Shown: positions 24,286 to 33,120, counted from the first letter of the stretch. The stretch is DNA of 59,581 nucleotides from Sideroxyarcus sp045866275 (GCA_045866275.1 BAAFRX010000014.1:1-59581), one strand, 5' to 3'. Program-made: numbers and translations. Notes: generated by a model from the sequence alone, not told the origin.

Positions 24286-25620
24286 ATGAGAATCGAAAAC
24301 AATCGGGTCATCAGCGTGCGCGAGCTGAATCTCGCCGCGAAGCAATTGATCGAGGGCGGTCTGCCCTTGCTGTGGGTGCGCGGCGAGATTTCCAATTTCG
24401 TCAGCGCGGCGTCCGGCCACTGGTATTTCTCGCTCAAGGACGCACAGGCGCAAGTGCGCTGCGTGATGTTCCGCCACAAGGGCCAGTACCTCGACTTCAA
24501 GCCGGCGAACGGGATGCAGGTCGAGGTGCAGGCACTGGCGACCCTGTACGAAGCGCGCGGCGATTTCCAGCTGACCCTGGAGAAAATGCGCCGGGCGGGG
24601 TTGGGGGCGCTATTCGAAGCCTTCGAGCGCTTGAAGGCCAAACTCGAAGGCGAAGGTCTGTTCGATCCTGCGCGCAAGCGCGGGTTGCCCCAGTTTCCGC
24701 ATCAGATCGGCATCGTGACTTCGCCGCAGGCGGCGGCGCTGCGCGACGTGTTGCGCACGCTCGCGAACCGCATGCCGAACGTGCCGGTCGTGTTGTATCC
24801 GGCGCCGGTACAGGGCGTCGAGGCAGGGCAAAAGATCGCGCAGGCCATTGCCACGGCGAACCGGCGCGCCGAGTGCGACGTGCTCATCGTCTGCCGCGGC
24901 GGCGGCAGTCTCGAAGACCTGTGGGCGTTCAACGAAGAGGCGGTGGCGCGCGCCATCGCCGCCAGCACGATTCCTGTCGTGAGCGGCGTGGGGCACGAGA
25001 CCGATTTCACCATCGCGGATTTCGTGGCCGACCTGCGCGCGGCGACACCGACCGCGGCCGCGCAGGCGGTGGTGCCCGAGCGGCAGGCATTGCGCCGGCA
25101 TCTGGCGCAGCAGCGCCGCCAGTTGGAGCGCGCCGCCCTGAGCCAGTTCGAGCAGCGCATGCAGCAGCTGGATTATCTGCAACGCCGGTTGGTGCACCCG
25201 GCCCAGCGCCTGCAGCAACAAACCGGCGAACTGCATGCCCTGCAACGCCGTTTGCAGCTGGCGCTCGGGCATGGCTTGCAGCAGGCGCACTGGCGCTGGC
25301 AGGCGGCGCGCCAGCGCGCGCGCCGCCTGCAGCCGGATTTCGCGTCGATGCGGGAAGGTCTGGCGCATCGCGCGGGGCGTCTGAAGGCGGCGCTGGCGCA
25401 TCAATGGGAGCGCGAAGACGCGCGCCTGCTGGCCTTGCACCAGCAGTTGCAGAGCCTCGATCCGCAGCAGGTGCTGGCGCGCGGTTACAGCGTGGTGCGC
25501 GATGCGGCGGGGCGCATCGTGTCCAGCAGCGCCGGAATTGCCAGCGGCGACAGGCTGCAACTCACTTTTGCGCAGGGCGGGGCGAACGTGGAAGTGCGGG
25601 AAACACGCGAGGCGCGTTAA
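24286..25620 (+). CDS. xseA: Exodeoxyribonuclease VII large subunit
   Basis: A 444-residue XseA, the catalytic subunit of the single-strand-specific exonuclease ExoVII. An N-terminal OB-fold (VSVRELN-like start, LPLLWVRGEISNF) is followed by the nuclease domain with VCRGGGSLEDLWAFNEE and SGVGHETDFTIADFVADLRA (about residues 205-255), then a long Gln/Arg-rich coiled coil (about 265-390) and a short beta tail. The ATG at 24286 fits the family start. The small subunit xseB is not in the window. Confidence 0.95.
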   Translation: MRIENNRVISVRELNLAAKQLIEGGLPLLWVRGEISNFVSAASGHWYFSLKDAQAQVRCVMFRHKGQYLDFKPANGMQVEVQALATLYEARGDFQLTLEKMRRAGLGALFEAFERLKAKLEGEGLFDPARKRGLPQFPHQIGIVTSPQAAALRDVLRTLANRMPNVPVVLYPAPVQGVEAGQKIAQAIATANRRAECDVLIVCRGGGSLEDLWAFNEEAVARAIAASTIPVVSGVGHETDFTIADFVADLRAATPTAAAQAVVPERQALRRHLAQQRRQLERAALSQFEQRMQQLDYLQRRLVHPAQRLQQQTGELHALQRRLQLALGHGLQQAHWRWQAARQRARRLQPDFASMREGLAHRAGRLKAALAHQWEREDARLLALHQQLQSLDPQQVLARGYSVVRDAAGRIVSSSAGIASGDRLQLTFAQGGANVEVRETREAR

Positions 25621-25642
25621 CGAAACAACGCGAAGCGTTCCG

Positions 25643-25678
25643 TCCTCCTCGCCCTTTGGGAGAGGGCTGGGGTGGGAG
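25643..25678. repeat. GC-rich CCCTTTGGGAGAGGG tract
   Basis: A short degenerate copy of the CCCTCTCCC/GGGAGAGGG tract family that is more frequent at 45696-46258. It lies between xseA and the glycosyltransferase gene and has no coding role. Confidence 0.45.
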
Positions 25679-25776
25679 CAACGGGCATGGCAAGTTTCAT
25701 CAACATGGGCGGCACCTTTGCCCGGCCCATTAGGTTAAAATTCCTGCCCGTCTCATCCGCCGCTTACCCGTCCCAG

Positions 25777-27423
25777 ATGAATTCCTCCTTTTCCCGCCGT
25801 GCCTTGTGGCTGCTCATTCTGGCGGTTGCCGTCATCTGGTTCGGCAACCTGGAATACCGCAAGCTGATCAAGCCGGACGAAGGGCGCTATGCCGAGATTC
25901 CGCGCGAAATGGTGGTGAGCGGGGATTGGGTCACGCCGCGCCTGAACGATCTGAAATACTTTGAAAAACCGCCGCTGCAATACTGGGCCACCGCCGTGGC
26001 GTATGAAGTGTTCGGCGAGCATCAATGGACCTCGCGCTTGTGGGCGGCGCTGACCGGGTTGGCGGGCGTGCTGCTGGCGGGGTTTGCCGGGGCGCGCCTG
26101 TTTGGACGCGCGGCGGGCATCTATGCCGCGCTGATCCTGGGCAGCAGCAGCCTGTATGCGCTGATGGCGCACGTCAACACGCTCGACATGGGCGTGACGT
26201 TCTTCATCTCGCTCGGTATTTTCTCGCTGCTGCTGGGGCAGCAGGAAAAGCAGGCTGGCGCGCGCCGCAACTGGATGCTGCTGGCCTGGGCTGCCATGGC
26301 GCTGGCGGTGTTGAGCAAAGGGCTGATGGGAGTGATCCTGCCGGGCGCGGCGCTGTTCCTGTATTCGGTGCTCAATCGCGATTTTGGAATCTGGCTGCGC
26401 ATGCACTGGTTCGGCGGATTGCTGGTGTTCCTGCTGGTGGCCGCGCCGTGGTTCGTGCGGGTGATGCACGCCAATCCGGAATTTTTTCAGTTCTTCTTCA
26501 TCCACGAGCACTTCGAGCGCTTTACCACCAAGGTGCACGGGCGTTATCAGCCCTGGTACTACTTCGTGCCGGTGCTGCTGATGGGCATGTTGCCGTGGAC
26601 GCTGCTGATGGCCGACGCGCTGCTGCGCACCTGGCGCGGTAGCGCGACAAAGGCGCGAACGTTCAGCCCGGAACGCTTCCTGCTGGTGTGGGCAGTGTTC
26701 ATCTATTTCTTCTTCACCGTTTCCAGCTCCAAACTGCCGTCCTATCTGTTGCCGATGTTTCCTGCCCTGGCACTGCTGATGGGCAAGCAGCTCGCCGCGA
26801 TGGACCCGCGCCGCATCTTCCTGCTGCTCGTGCCCGTCGTCCCGGTCCTGTGCGCGCTGCTGGGGGTGGTGGCCTATGCCGACCGTTTTGCCGATACGCC
26901 GGTGCAGCAGGAAATGTACGGCGCATATGCCGTGTGGCTGACCGTGGCGCTGCTGGTCTGGCTGGCGGGTACGGTGGCTGCGCTATATGGTCTGCGGCGC
27001 GGCAACAAGGCTGTTCCCGTCGTGGCGCTGGCGCTGTCCTCCCTGCTGGCGGCGCAGATCGGCCTGTCGGGCTACAACACGATTGCGCGCGAACGTTCCG
27101 CCTATCTGATCGCCGCAGCGATCGCGCCGCAGATCAAGCCCGATGTGCCGTTCTATTCGATTCATAACTACGAGCAGACGCTGCCGTTCTACCTCAAGCG
27201 CACGCTGACCCTGGTCGATTACCAGAACGAGATGGCATTCGGCATCGGGCAGGAGCCGCACAAATGGGTGCCTACCCTGGATGATCTGGCGGCGCGCTGG
27301 AAAACCGATGTGGAGGCTTACGCCATCTTGCCGCTCACCCTGTTTCCCGTCCTGCAAAGCAAAGGAATGGCCATGAAAGAAATCTTCCGGGATCACCAGC
27401 TCGTGGTGGTGGTCAAGCCATGA
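25777..27423 (+). CDS. ArnT-like membrane glycosyltransferase (GT39/GT83 superfamily)
   Basis: A 548-residue multi-pass glycosyltransferase of the ArnT/PMT superfamily, which moves a sugar from a polyprenyl-phosphate carrier to a periplasmic acceptor. The catalytic first-loop motif is PDEGRYAEIPREM (about residues 32-44) followed by SGDWVTPRLNDLKYFEKP, very like ArnT. About ten to twelve membrane helices follow, with a soluble C-terminal region. The next two genes resemble ArnE/F and ArnB, suggesting transfer of an amino sugar, perhaps to lipid A; the rest of the arn pathway is not here. The ATG at 25777 has no obvious ribosome site. Its stop overlaps the next start (ATGA). Confidence 0.85.
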   Translation: MNSSFSRRALWLLILAVAVIWFGNLEYRKLIKPDEGRYAEIPREMVVSGDWVTPRLNDLKYFEKPPLQYWATAVAYEVFGEHQWTSRLWAALTGLAGVLLAGFAGARLFGRAAGIYAALILGSSSLYALMAHVNTLDMGVTFFISLGIFSLLLGQQEKQAGARRNWMLLAWAAMALAVLSKGLMGVILPGAALFLYSVLNRDFGIWLRMHWFGGLLVFLLVAAPWFVRVMHANPEFFQFFFIHEHFERFTTKVHGRYQPWYYFVPVLLMGMLPWTLLMADALLRTWRGSATKARTFSPERFLLVWAVFIYFFFTVSSSKLPSYLLPMFPALALLMGKQLAAMDPRRIFLLLVPVVPVLCALLGVVAYADRFADTPVQQEMYGAYAVWLTVALLVWLAGTVAALYGLRRGNKAVPVVALALSSLLAAQIGLSGYNTIARERSAYLIAAAIAPQIKPDVPFYSIHNYEQTLPFYLKRTLTLVDYQNEMAFGIGQEPHKWVPTLDDLAARWKTDVEAYAILPLTLFPVLQSKGMAMKEIFRDHQLVVVVKP

Positions 27424-27791
27424 ACCTCGTCAGTTTCGGTCTGATCTTCGCCGGCGTGATGTTGAACGCCGCCGCGCAGATATTGATGAAGGCGGGCACC
27501 AACGCCGTCGGCCATTTCGAATTCAGCCTGGCGAACGTGATGCCCATCGGCTGGAAACTGGCGACCGAGTGGCACATCGTCAGCGCGCTGTTCTGCTACG
27601 GCATCAGCGTGGTGGTGTGGATCCTCGCGCTGTCGCGCGTCCCGGTCAGCATCGCCTTTCCCATGCTGTCCATGGCTTATGTGGTGAATGCGGTCGCGGC
27701 AAAATATTTGCTGGGCGAGGATTTCAGCGTGACCAAGCTGGCCGGCATGGGCGTCATCATCCTCGGTGTCATCATCATTTCGAGAGCGTGA
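27420..27791 (+). CDS. Small four-helix transporter, SMR/ArnE-like flippase
   Basis: A 123-residue hydrophobic protein with four membrane helices, of the small multidrug resistance/EamA superfamily (AAAQILMKAGTNAVG near residue 17-31; PVSIAFPMLSMAYVVNAVAA in the third helix). ArnE/ArnF proteins of this size flip undecaprenyl-phosphate-aminoarabinose across the inner membrane. The ATGA overlap with the ArnT-like gene strongly suggests a joint role in moving a lipid-linked sugar. A classical drug exporter is less likely given the context. Confidence 0.75.
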   Translation: MNLVSFGLIFAGVMLNAAAQILMKAGTNAVGHFEFSLANVMPIGWKLATEWHIVSALFCYGISVVVWILALSRVPVSIAFPMLSMAYVVNAVAAKYLLGEDFSVTKLAGMGVIILGVIIISRA

Positions 27792-27800
27792 GAGATTGGC

Positions 27801-27915
27801 CGTCAATCCGGCGAAGGCCGGTATCCAGCCAAATGAACAATTCTCCGCAACGCGGAGACAAAACCAAAGGCCTTTTGAATAGAACCGCTGGATTCCGGCC
27901 TGCACCGGAATGACG
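27801..27915. repeat. Inverted repeat of the WIPAYAGMT family (copy 2)
   Basis: Arms at 27801-27829 (CGTCAATCCGGCGAAGGCC start) and 27887-27915 are imperfect reverse complements and match the perfect element at 2804-2889. The centre holds TCTCCGCAACGCGGAGA, a small extra hairpin. It lies between the SMR gene and the aminotransferase gene. Confidence 0.8.
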
Positions 27916-27942
27916 GGGTTGTAGAACAGGAATGGATAAAAC

Positions 27943-29061
27943 ATGAGCGAATTTTTACCCTTTACCAAACCTTATATCGACGAAGCCGCCATTGCCGCAG
28001 TCGGCGACGTGCTGCGCTCCGGCTGGATCACCAGCGGCCCGCGCATACTCGAATTCGAGCGCCAACTTTCCGATTTCTTCGGCGGACGTCCGGTGCGCAC
28101 CTTCAACTCCGGCACTTGCACCATGGAGATCGCCTTGCGCATTGCCGGCATCGGCGCGGGGGACGAAGTCATCACGACGCCGATCTCGTGGGTGGCGACG
28201 GCCAATGTCATCCTCGAAGTCGGCGCCACGCCGGTGTTCGCCGACATCGATCCGCTCACGCGCAACATCGACCTGGACAAGGTCGAGGCCGCCATCACGC
28301 CGCGCACGAAAGCCATCATCCCGGTCGATCTTTCCGGCCTGCCGGTGGACCGCGACCGGCTGTACGCCATCGCGGCCAAACACAAGCTGCGCGTGGTGGA
28401 AGATGCGGCACAGGCCATCGGCTCCAAATGGCAGGGCAAGCGCATCGGCAGCTTTGGCGATTTCGTCTCGTTCAGCTTTCAGGCCAACAAAAACCTCACC
28501 ACCACCGAAGGCGGCTGCCTCGTGCTGAACAACGCCGACGAAGCGCGCCTCGCGGAAAAATACCGTTTGCAAGGCGTGACGCGCAGCGGCTTCGACGGCA
28601 TGGACGTGGATGTGCTGGGCGGCAAGTTCAACATGACCGATGTCGCTGCCGTCATCGGCCTCAATCAATTGCGTCAACTGGAAGCCATTACCGCGCGCCG
28701 CCATGCGCTGGCCAAACATTACTTCGCAACCTTCGGCGCGGATTTCGAAACGCAAACCGGAGTGCAGTTGCCGCTGGCAAATTTTGCAAACACCAACTGG
28801 CACATGTTCCAGGTCGTGCTGCCGCAAGGTGTGGTGCGCGCCGAATTCATGGAAAAGATGAAAGCGCGCAACATCGGCTGCGGCGTGCATTACCCGCCCA
28901 TCCACCTGTTTCAGCTGTATCGCGCACGCGGCTTCAAGGAAGGCATGTTCCCCGTCGCCGAAAGCGTGGGACGGCGCATTGTCAGCCTGCCGCTGTTCCC
29001 GAGGATGAGCGAGGCGGATGTGGAACGCGTGGTGAAGGCGGTGCGCGAGGCGCTGGTGTAG
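27943..29061 (+). CDS. DegT/DnrJ/EryC1-family sugar aminotransferase, ArnB-like
   Basis: A 372-residue PLP-dependent aminotransferase acting on nucleotide-linked keto-sugars. The start MSEFLPFTKP resembles ArnB. Motifs: GSGTC-like NSGTCTMEIALRIAGIGAGDEVIT for cofactor binding, VVEDAAQAIG with the PLP-contacting aspartate (about residue 151), and SFSFQANKNLTTTEGG with the Schiff-base lysine near residue 185. It could make UDP-4-amino-arabinose or another 4-amino sugar; no ArnA/ArnC/ArnD is visible to decide. An operon with the two upstream genes is interrupted only by a repeat. Confidence 0.85.
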   Translation: MSEFLPFTKPYIDEAAIAAVGDVLRSGWITSGPRILEFERQLSDFFGGRPVRTFNSGTCTMEIALRIAGIGAGDEVITTPISWVATANVILEVGATPVFADIDPLTRNIDLDKVEAAITPRTKAIIPVDLSGLPVDRDRLYAIAAKHKLRVVEDAAQAIGSKWQGKRIGSFGDFVSFSFQANKNLTTTEGGCLVLNNADEARLAEKYRLQGVTRSGFDGMDVDVLGGKFNMTDVAAVIGLNQLRQLEAITARRHALAKHYFATFGADFETQTGVQLPLANFANTNWHMFQVVLPQGVVRAEFMEKMKARNIGCGVHYPPIHLFQLYRARGFKEGMFPVAESVGRRIVSLPLFPRMSEADVERVVKAVREALV

Positions 29062-29106
29062 TGTTGCATGATGATTGGTGCTTATACGTCAAGCGACAGC
29101 GGTAAT

Positions 29107-29129
29107 GTGGGTCGGGTTTCAACCCGACA
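29107..29129. repeat. GTGGGTCGGGTT-family arm (copy 3)
   Basis: Identical over 23 bases to the left arm at 2207-2229. The 25 bases before it (TTATACGT, AGCG, CGGT) also resemble 52531-52557, so the repeat unit is longer than the hairpin arm. Confidence 0.8.
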
Positions 29130-29207
29130 TGTTCAGACCCGAAATCACTGGGGTCAATCAATGGGGACACCCATTCCATTCGATCTGCAATACAAACCGG
29201 ACGATTC

Positions 29208-29405
29208 ATGAGGGGGATATACGCAACCCAGTCTTCTGGAGGCGCCGAGCAAAAGAAAATCAAAGATACCCAAAGTCGCGACGACGATGCCGCGACAGCT
29301 AGAACAAAGCAGTGCCAAGAAAAATATTCGGATGGTTATAGGCTACTCAAAGAGAAATGTCGTCAGCCAATTCTCGTGGTTCCACCCAGAGCCCCCTCAC
29401 GATAA
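29208..29405 (+). CDS. Small hypothetical protein, doubtful
   Basis: A 65-residue frame starting with ATG after a weak purine stretch. It is rich in Lys, Gln and Asp in its first half (KKIKDTQSRDDDAATARTKQ) and contains two cysteines. No family is recognised. The region is A/T-rich compared with its neighbours and flanked by repeats, so it could be the tail of a degraded gene or chance. Confidence 0.2.
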   Translation: MRGIYATQSSGGAEQKKIKDTQSRDDDAATARTKQCQEKYSDGYRLLKEKCRQPILVVPPRAPSR

Positions 29406-29478
29406 AATCAACAAGCGGAATTAAAAGGGAATGACAACTTGATCAGCGTTTCCCTAAATAATGACTTGGATGACAGCA

Positions 29479-29506
29479 CTGGATTCCGGCATTCGCCGGC
29501 ATGACG
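29479..29506. repeat. Single arm of the WIPAYAGMT family (copy 3)
   Basis: CTGGATTCCGGCATTCGCCGGCATGACG-type sequence, one arm only. It ends 11 bases before the globin start, so the repeat forms part of that gene's leader and sits directly against its GGAGG ribosome site. Confidence 0.75.
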
Positions 29507-29517
29507 AAGGAGGGGCC

Positions 29518-29916
29518 ATGCAGGCCAGCGAGAATCAGAACACCCATTACCAGCGCATCGGCGGCGAGGCTGCGGTGCGCCGTCTGGTGCAGCGTTTTTA
29601 TCAGTTGATGGACGAATTGCCGGAAAGTCACGGCATCCGCAAGCTGCACCCGGCCGACCTGAAGACTTCCGAGGGCAAGCTGTTCATGTTTTTGTCGGGC
29701 TGGATGGGCGGGCCGCAACTGTTCATCGAAAAATTCGGGCATCCGCGTTTGCGTCAGCGTCATCTGCCCTTCGCCATCGGCGCGGCCGAGCGCGACCAGT
29801 GGATGCTGTGCATGACCCAGGCGCTGCACGAGGTGGTGGAAGATGCTGTCTTGCGCGCGGAATTGCAGGCGGCCCTGGGCAAAGTGGCCGACTTCATGCG
29901 CAATCAGGCAGAATAG
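29518..29916 (+). CDS. Group 2 truncated haemoglobin
   Basis: A 132-residue trHbO-type globin binding haem and O2 or NO in the cytoplasm. The pattern YQRIGGEAAVRRLVQRFYQLM opens the fold. The FLSGWMGGPQLFIEKFGHPRLR segment and the following RQRHLPFAIG carry the proximal histidine, and the conserved group 2 tryptophan is in RDQWMLCM. The ATG at 29518 has GGAGG upstream. The start of the cyclase gene follows by only four bases, suggesting gas sensing or NO protection tied to cyclic nucleotide signalling. Confidence 0.9.
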   Translation: MQASENQNTHYQRIGGEAAVRRLVQRFYQLMDELPESHGIRKLHPADLKTSEGKLFMFLSGWMGGPQLFIEKFGHPRLRQRHLPFAIGAAERDQWMLCMTQALHEVVEDAVLRAELQAALGKVADFMRNQAE

Positions 29917-29920
29917 CGTC

Positions 29921-31774
29921 ATGCAGAACACCCTCAAGACAGCGGACAAACAACTCAGCCTGCGCATCGGCCTGGTTTTTGTGCTGCTCGCGCTGCTGGA
30001 ATTGCTGCTCGTCCACAGCCTGTCTCCGCTGGAGAACCGCCTGTCCGATGTGTTCGTGCGCAGCCAGGCGCAGGCCCTTGCGCCCGATCCTGACATCGTC
30101 ATCGTCGATATCGACGATGCCAGTCTGGCGCAATTGGAGGACGAGGCCGGGCGCTGGCCGTGGCCGCGCGCCATCCACGGCGAGCTGGTGCGCGGGATCG
30201 CGGCGCAGCAGCCGCGCGCCATCGTGTTCGACATTTTGTTCAGCGAACGCGACCCCTTCAGGCCGGATAGCGATGACGCCTTCAATCAGGCGCTGCAAGG
30301 CATCAACAACGTGTATTTTCCGATGGTGCGGCGCAACCCCGCCCTGGATGCGCAAGGCGCGCCCGCGGCACAGATCGCGCCTTTGCTCGGTCTGCAACGC
30401 GGCGCACAGGCCGACCCGCAGGCGCGCATCGCGGTGCTGCCGCCGCTGGCGCTCGATCCCGCGCATTGGCATGTCGGCACGATCAATTTCGAGGAAGATG
30501 CGGACGGCGTCGGGCGGCGCTACCAGCTCTACACCGATGCCTACGGCTGGCTGATTCCGTCCCTGCCCGCGCGCGTGGCGCAAGACCTTGGCTATGCCGT
30601 GCCGCAGCAGGCCGACCTGATTCTCGCCTGGCGCGGCCTCCCCAATTCCTATCGCCATATTTCATATTCCGACCTCTATGCGGACTTCAATCGCGAGCAG
30701 CGGCAGCGCCCCGCGGACGAACTGAAGGACAAGATCGTCATCATCGGCACGGCGGCGACTGGCATGCATGATGTGCGCGTGACGCCGCTGGCCAGCCTGT
30801 ATCCGGGGGTCGAGATGCTCGCCACCGCCATCGACAATCTGAAGAACGGCCGCGCCATGCGCCAGGCGAATCGCGATTTTGCGCTCGGCCTCGCGTTGCT
30901 GCTGCTGGGGCTGTTGAGCCTTGCTTTCATGCGCGGCATCCACATCCTCAAGATTGGCGGCATCCTTGCTGCGGCCAGCGTCCTGTTGCTGGCCGCGGCC
31001 TATCTCGCCGTGGCGCAATTGCTGTTGTTGCCGGTGCTGTCGCCGCTGCTGCTGGCCTGGGCCGCCTATTTCACCTTTTCCCTGCGCGAGTACCTGCGCG
31101 AAAGAAAGTCGCGCGAACAGGCGGTGCAGATGTTCAGCCGTTTCGTCAATCCGCATGTGGTGCAGGAGCTCGTGGCGCACGGCGGCTTGAGTCGGGCCGG
31201 CGAGAGCCGCCAGGTCAGCGTGCTGTTTTCCGATATCCGCGGCTTCACCACGCTGTCCGAAAAACGCACGCCGGAACAAGTGGTCGAATTGCTCAACCGT
31301 TATTTCAGCCTGCAGGTCGAGGTCATCTTCCGCCACGGCGGTTCGCTGGACAAGTTCATCGGCGACGCGATCATGGCGTTCTGGGGCGCGCCGCTGGACG
31401 ATGCGGAACACGCGCGCCATGCGGTCGAGGCGGCGCTGGAAATGGGCGAGGTGTTGCAGCGTTTCCGCCATGAGCTGGGCGAGGCGGATGCGAATTTCGA
31501 TGTCGGCATCGGCATCCATTCCGGTCCCGCCGTGGTCGGTTTGATTGGCTCCGAGCAGCGGCGCGAATACACCGCCATCGGCGACACGGTCAATCTGGCC
31601 AGCCGCATCGAAGGGCTGACCAAGGGCGTCTCGCGCATCCTGGTGTCGCGCGAGACGATGCAGGCGTGCGGCGATGCGTTCGCATTCCAGTCGTTCGGTT
31701 CGTTCAAGGTCAAGGGGCGCGAGCAGGAGGTCGAGCTGTTCGCGCCTTCGCGCAAGGAGGAAAAAGCGGAATGA
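29921..31774 (+). CDS. CHASE2-domain adenylate/guanylate cyclase (class III)
   Basis: A 617-residue membrane receptor cyclase. It has one N-terminal membrane helix (about 17-35), a periplasmic CHASE2 sensor (about 40-320; VIVDIDDASLAQLE and GRWPWPR are typical), three membrane helices (about 325-395), then a class III cyclase domain. The metal aspartates are in FSDIRGFTTLSE and GDAIMAFWGAP. LDKFIGDA supplies the purine-selecting lysine and EYTAIGDTVNLASRIEG has threonine at the second selecting position, as in class IIIb adenylate cyclases, so the product is probably cAMP. Four bases after the globin gene; its stop overlaps the SH3-protein start. Confidence 0.9.
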   Translation: MQNTLKTADKQLSLRIGLVFVLLALLELLLVHSLSPLENRLSDVFVRSQAQALAPDPDIVIVDIDDASLAQLEDEAGRWPWPRAIHGELVRGIAAQQPRAIVFDILFSERDPFRPDSDDAFNQALQGINNVYFPMVRRNPALDAQGAPAAQIAPLLGLQRGAQADPQARIAVLPPLALDPAHWHVGTINFEEDADGVGRRYQLYTDAYGWLIPSLPARVAQDLGYAVPQQADLILAWRGLPNSYRHISYSDLYADFNREQRQRPADELKDKIVIIGTAATGMHDVRVTPLASLYPGVEMLATAIDNLKNGRAMRQANRDFALGLALLLLGLLSLAFMRGIHILKIGGILAAASVLLLAAAYLAVAQLLLLPVLSPLLLAWAAYFTFSLREYLRERKSREQAVQMFSRFVNPHVVQELVAHGGLSRAGESRQVSVLFSDIRGFTTLSEKRTPEQVVELLNRYFSLQVEVIFRHGGSLDKFIGDAIMAFWGAPLDDAEHARHAVEAALEMGEVLQRFRHELGEADANFDVGIGIHSGPAVVGLIGSEQRREYTAIGDTVNLASRIEGLTKGVSRILVSRETMQACGDAFAFQSFGSFKVKGREQEVELFAPSRKEEKAE

Positions 31775-32271
31775 GAAAATTATTCGTGTGGTTTTGTGTG
31801 CTCGGCTATGCCGCGAGCGCGTGGGCGGCGGAGGAGGCTTACACGATTCGTGCCACCGAGCTCAAGGCCAAACCGTACAGCGATGCACAAACCCTGGTGA
31901 CGTTGCCGGAGCGCAGCAAGGTTGTGGTGTTGCAGCGGCGCGCGTCGTGGACGCAGGTCAGGGCGGGCGAGACGGCCGGCTGGGTCAAGATGTTGAGTAT
32001 TCAACTGGCGCGCGGCAGCAGCGAGCGCCGCGCCGATAACGGCCTGCGTTCCCTGTTCAATGTGGCGCGCAGCGGCGGCAGCGGTGCCACCGTGACCACC
32101 GGCGTGCGCGGACTGTCGGAAGAACAACTGAAGAATACCCGTCCCGACCCGCAGGCGCTGGAGAAGGCAAGACGCTATGCGGCGAGCAAGGTCGAGGCAA
32201 AGCGGTTTGCCGCCGAGGGCAAACTGAAGTCGCAGCAAGTGGATTATTTCGCTGCGGGAGGTGGACGATGA
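31771..32271 (+). CDS. Exported SH3-like domain protein
   Basis: A 166-residue secreted protein with a signal peptide cleaved after SAWA (about residue 20), then a bacterial SH3 domain (about 22-80: TIRATELKAKPYSDAQTLVTL, GWVKM at its end). The C-terminal half is charged and low in predicted structure (EEQLKNTRPDPQALEKARRYA). Bacterial SH3 domains in the periplasm often bind peptidoglycan. ATGA overlaps on both sides join it to the cyclase and the M48 protease genes. AAGGAGG precedes the start. Confidence 0.75.
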   Translation: MRKLFVWFCVLGYAASAWAAEEAYTIRATELKAKPYSDAQTLVTLPERSKVVVLQRRASWTQVRAGETAGWVKMLSIQLARGSSERRADNGLRSLFNVARSGGSGATVTTGVRGLSEEQLKNTRPDPQALEKARRYAASKVEAKRFAAEGKLKSQQVDYFAAGGGR

Positions 32272-33104
32272 ACGCGTTGATACTTGTTCTTGTGTTGAGT
32301 GTGTCGGTCCCGGCACAGGCCTTCGACTTCGGCAGCATCGACTGGGACAAGGCCGTCAAGACGGTGCAAAAAGTGAAGAAGGCCAATGAAGATGTGAGCG
32401 AGCCGCAGGAGATCGAGCTCGGCGGCGGTATCGCCAGCAGTCTGCTGGGGGCGGCGCCCCTGCTCGACAACCCGCCGTTGCAGCGGTATGTGAACCGGGT
32501 CGGACGCTGGATCGCCCTGCACAGCGAACGCCCCGATCTGCCCTGGCAATTCGGGGTGCTGGATGACGCGGACATCAATGCCTTCGCCGCGCCTGGCGGC
32601 TATGTGTTCATCACCAAAGGCCTGCTGGCACGCATGAACAATGAAGCGGAGCTGGCGGGGGTGCTGGCGCACGAAATTTCGCACGTGCTGCGCAAGCATC
32701 ATTTGCAGGCGCTGAAGAAAGGTGCGCGGCGCGAGCTGATGGCCGATCTCGCCGACGATGCAATCAAGTCTCGCGGCGGCGACAAGCGTCTGCGCAAGCT
32801 GGTCAGCGCCGGCACCGAACTGTATGCGCGCGGTCTGGACAAGGAGGACGAGTTTGAATCCGATCGCATGGGGGTGGTGCTGGCGGCGCGCGCCGGTTAC
32901 GACCCGTACGGCTTGCCCGCCGTGTTGCAGACCCTGCAATCGATCAATCCGGCCGACTCCAATCTCGCGCTGATGTTCAAGACCCATCCGGGATTCGACA
33001 AGCGTCTGGAATTGCTGGGCCCGCTGATGTCGCCCGCGCTGGACGAGCTGGAGGGATTACCCGCTCTCGATCAGCGTTTCGCGGCGGCGCTCGGCGGCAA
33101 ATAA
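32268..33104 (+). CDS. Periplasmic M48-family zinc metalloprotease
   Basis: A 278-residue secreted protease. The signal peptide ends about residue 18 (VSVPAQA). The zinc site HEISH is at 135-139 within LAGVLAHEISHVLRKHHL, and a third ligand glutamate is in EFESDRMGVVLAARAGYDP near residue 197. It is shorter than BepA, lacks the TPR tail, and resembles LoiP/YcaL-like periplasmic M48 enzymes. Coupling to the SH3 protein and cyclase suggests envelope quality control under signalling input, but that is inference. It converges on hemH with 16 bases between stops. Confidence 0.85.
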   Translation: MNALILVLVLSVSVPAQAFDFGSIDWDKAVKTVQKVKKANEDVSEPQEIELGGGIASSLLGAAPLLDNPPLQRYVNRVGRWIALHSERPDLPWQFGVLDDADINAFAAPGGYVFITKGLLARMNNEAELAGVLAHEISHVLRKHHLQALKKGARRELMADLADDAIKSRGGDKRLRKLVSAGTELYARGLDKEDEFESDRMGVVLAARAGYDPYGLPAVLQTLQSINPADSNLALMFKTHPGFDKRLELLGPLMSPALDELEGLPALDQRFAAALGGK

Positions 33105-33120
33105 GGCAGTCGTACCGCCT

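Larger units (their letters stand above)
29062..29517. other. Repeat-rich intergenic region
   Basis: About 450 bases hold a GTGGGTCGGGTT arm (29107-29129), a short open frame of doubtful value (29208-29405), and a single WIPAYAGMT-family arm (29479-29506). The middle, 29130-29440, is visibly richer in A and T than its surroundings, suggesting foreign or decayed DNA. No promoter was picked out with confidence. Confidence 0.6.
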
